Assembly: GCA_902795955.1 (NCBI GenBank)
Contig: CADBNJ010000313.1
Coordinates: 1-7,629, forward strand
Direction of reading: 5' to 3'
Length of the DNA stretch: 7,629 nucleotides
Source: Oscillospiraceae bacterium
GTDB taxonomy: Bacteria > Bacillota > Clostridia > Saccharofermentanales > Saccharofermentanaceae
Shown: positions 6,897 through 7,629 of the stretch, piece after piece
How the letters are laid out: every line of letters starts with the position of its first letter
Position numbering within the stretch: position 1 is the first letter of the stretch
Made by a program: the position numbers and the translations under genes
The notes under the pieces: model-generated
Database searches by the model: none
Seen by the model: only the letters and a program-made list of their open reading frames with translations
What the model was told of the DNA's origin: nothing

Positions 6897-6934
6897 AAGG
6901 GCTGCCCCAAGCAAATCTCTTGAGACAGCCCCTT
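6897..6934 (-). terminator. Hairpin terminator downstream of glgP
   Basis: Begins 29 bases past the glgP stop. On the minus strand AAGGGGCTGTCTCAAG pairs with CTTGGGGCAGCCCTT across a 7-base loop, with one bulged base. The three apparent mismatches become G-U pairs only on the minus strand, which shows the direction. The T tract that follows is poor (TTAT), so it may be leaky or act partly as an mRNA 3'-end stabiliser. Confidence 0.75.
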
Positions 6935-6962
6935 TATCCGGTTATCTTGTTAAGATGTCTGA

Positions 6963-7628
6963 TTATTTAAGCTTCTTAGGCTTAACATCCCAGATATCCT
7001 TGGCGTATTCTGCGATCGTACGGTCAGACGAGAATTTGCCGGAATTGCAGATGTTGACCCAGCACTTCCTTGCCCATTCAAGCTCGTTCTTATAATCAGT
7101 GTAGAGACGGTCACGTGTCTTGCGGTAATCGTCGAAGTCACCGAGAACATAATATGTATCACCGGGCTGCCAGTTGGAACCGTAGATGAGACCGTTGAAG
7201 AGGTCGTTGAACATGCCTGTTCCCTCATCGTTGAAAGATCCGTCAACAAGCCTGTCGAGAGCCTTCTTAAGACCGGGGATATTCTCGTACTGCCACTTGG
7301 GGTTGTAATAAGCCTTCGTTGCAGCCATATCCTGTGCACGGCAGCCGAAGATGTAGATGTTGTCTTCTCCGACATTCTCACAGATCTCAACATTGGCACC
7401 GTCCATCGTACCGAGAGTAACGGCACCGTTGATCATGAACTTCATGTTGCCTGTACCCGATGCCTCGAGACCTGCAGTTGAGATCTGCTCTGATACATCT
7501 GCCGCAGGGAAGATCTTCTCGCCGTTAGATACATTGTAATTCTCGATGAATACGACCTTGATCCTTCCCTTGACATCAGGATCGCTGTCGATAAGTCTTG
7601 CGATCTCATTGATGAACTTGATGATAGC
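6963..7628 (-). CDS. glgP: Glycogen phosphorylase, C-terminal part (cut by window edge)
   Basis: This PLP-dependent GT35 enzyme removes glucose from glycogen chain ends by phosphorolysis, giving glucose-1-phosphate. The visible 221 residues are roughly the last quarter of a protein normally about 800 or more long; the frame is open to the window edge. Diagnostic stretches are KVVFIENYNVSNGEKIFPAA, EQISTAGLEASGTGNMK (its Lys, codon 7442-7440, is the PLP-binding lysine of the family) and GTMDGANVEI, followed by the GEDNIYIFG and YYVLGDFDDYRKTRD segments usual near the C-terminus. The protein ends DVKPKKLK with no basic repeat tail, unlike GlgA and GlgB. It is followed by a hairpin terminator and 543 bases of non-coding DNA, so it is probably a separate transcription unit from glgBCDA although on the same strand. 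Confidence 0.97.
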   Translation of the reverse strand, partial: AIIKFINEIARLIDSDPDVKGRIKVVFIENYNVSNGEKIFPAADVSEQISTAGLEASGTGNMKFMINGAVTLGTMDGANVEICENVGEDNIYIFGCRAQDMAATKAYYNPKWQYENIPGLKKALDRLVDGSFNDEGTGMFNDLFNGLIYGSNWQPGDTYYVLGDFDDYRKTRDRLYTDYKNELEWARKCWVNICNSGKFSSDRTIAEYAKDIWDVKPKKLK

Positions 7629-7629
7629 C

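Larger units (their letters stand above)
6420..6962. other. 543-base intergenic region between glgP and glgB
   Basis: No convincing protein gene. From the glgP side it holds the glgP terminator (6897-6934), an unassigned stretch rich in inverted repeats (6670-6800), a strong minus-strand terminator (6623-6649), an AT-rich stretch (about 6480-6620) and the glgB promoter and leader. Inverted repeats in the unassigned part, in plus coordinates, are TCTCG/CGAGA (6670-6674 with 6688-6692), ACTTG/CAAGT (6712-6716 with 6722-6726), ATCAAT/ATTGAT (6735-6740 with 6764-6769), TGGC/GCCA (6702-6705 with 6783-6786) and GGCAA/TTGCC (6675-6679 with 6792-6796). The last two are nested, as expected of a folded RNA, but the strand that is transcribed is not evident. 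Confidence 0.6.

Noticed and set aside
6950..7426. 158-codon minus-strand frame overlapping glgP in another phase
   Set aside because: The glgP frame carries the conserved phosphorylase motifs; this one is Ser/Thr/Arg-rich out-of-frame sequence.

Overview
The window holds a glycogen metabolism locus from a low-to-moderate G+C Gram-positive anaerobe, most likely a member of the Clostridia (Bacillota). Three things suggest this: ADP-glucose pyrophosphorylase is split into a catalytic GlgC and a catalytically degenerate GlgD partner, a pairing typical of Bacillota; the ribosome binding sites are strong and purine-rich (for example AAGGAGG before glgD); and the intergenic DNA is AT-rich. Genus cannot be fixed from the sequence alone. 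Every recognised gene lies on the minus strand, so the text below runs from high to low coordinates.

Layout: 7628-6963 is the C-terminal part of glgP (glycogen phosphorylase), cut by the window edge and followed by a hairpin terminator (6897-6934). A 543-base gap (6962-6420) follows. It contains an unassigned structured stretch, a second and very strong minus-strand terminator (6623-6649) with no recognisable gene in front of it, and a promoter (TTGGTA-17-TATAAT, 6506-6478). Then comes a compact run of genes: glgB (6419-4299), glgC (4266-3007), glgD (2983-1868), glgA (1865-216) and the start of a GH13 glycoside hydrolase (216-1, cut by the window edge). Gaps between these genes are 32, 23 and 2 bases, then a 1-base overlap, so they look like one operon.

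How they work together: GlgC, probably in a complex with GlgD, makes ADP-glucose from glucose-1-phosphate and ATP. GlgA adds the glucose to alpha-1,4 chains and GlgB introduces alpha-1,6 branches. GlgP releases glucose-1-phosphate from chain ends, and the GH13 enzyme probably trims or debranches glucan.

The most unusual feature is that GlgA and GlgB, the two enzymes that act on the polymer, each end in a 60-80 residue Lys/Ala/Pro-rich tail like those of histone H1-type proteins. The two tails share a recognisable motif. GlgC, GlgD and GlgP lack such a tail. A second point of interest is the structured intergenic region between glgP and glgB. It contains short matches to the class I cyclic-di-GMP riboswitch core on the plus strand and ends in an orphan terminator on the minus strand.
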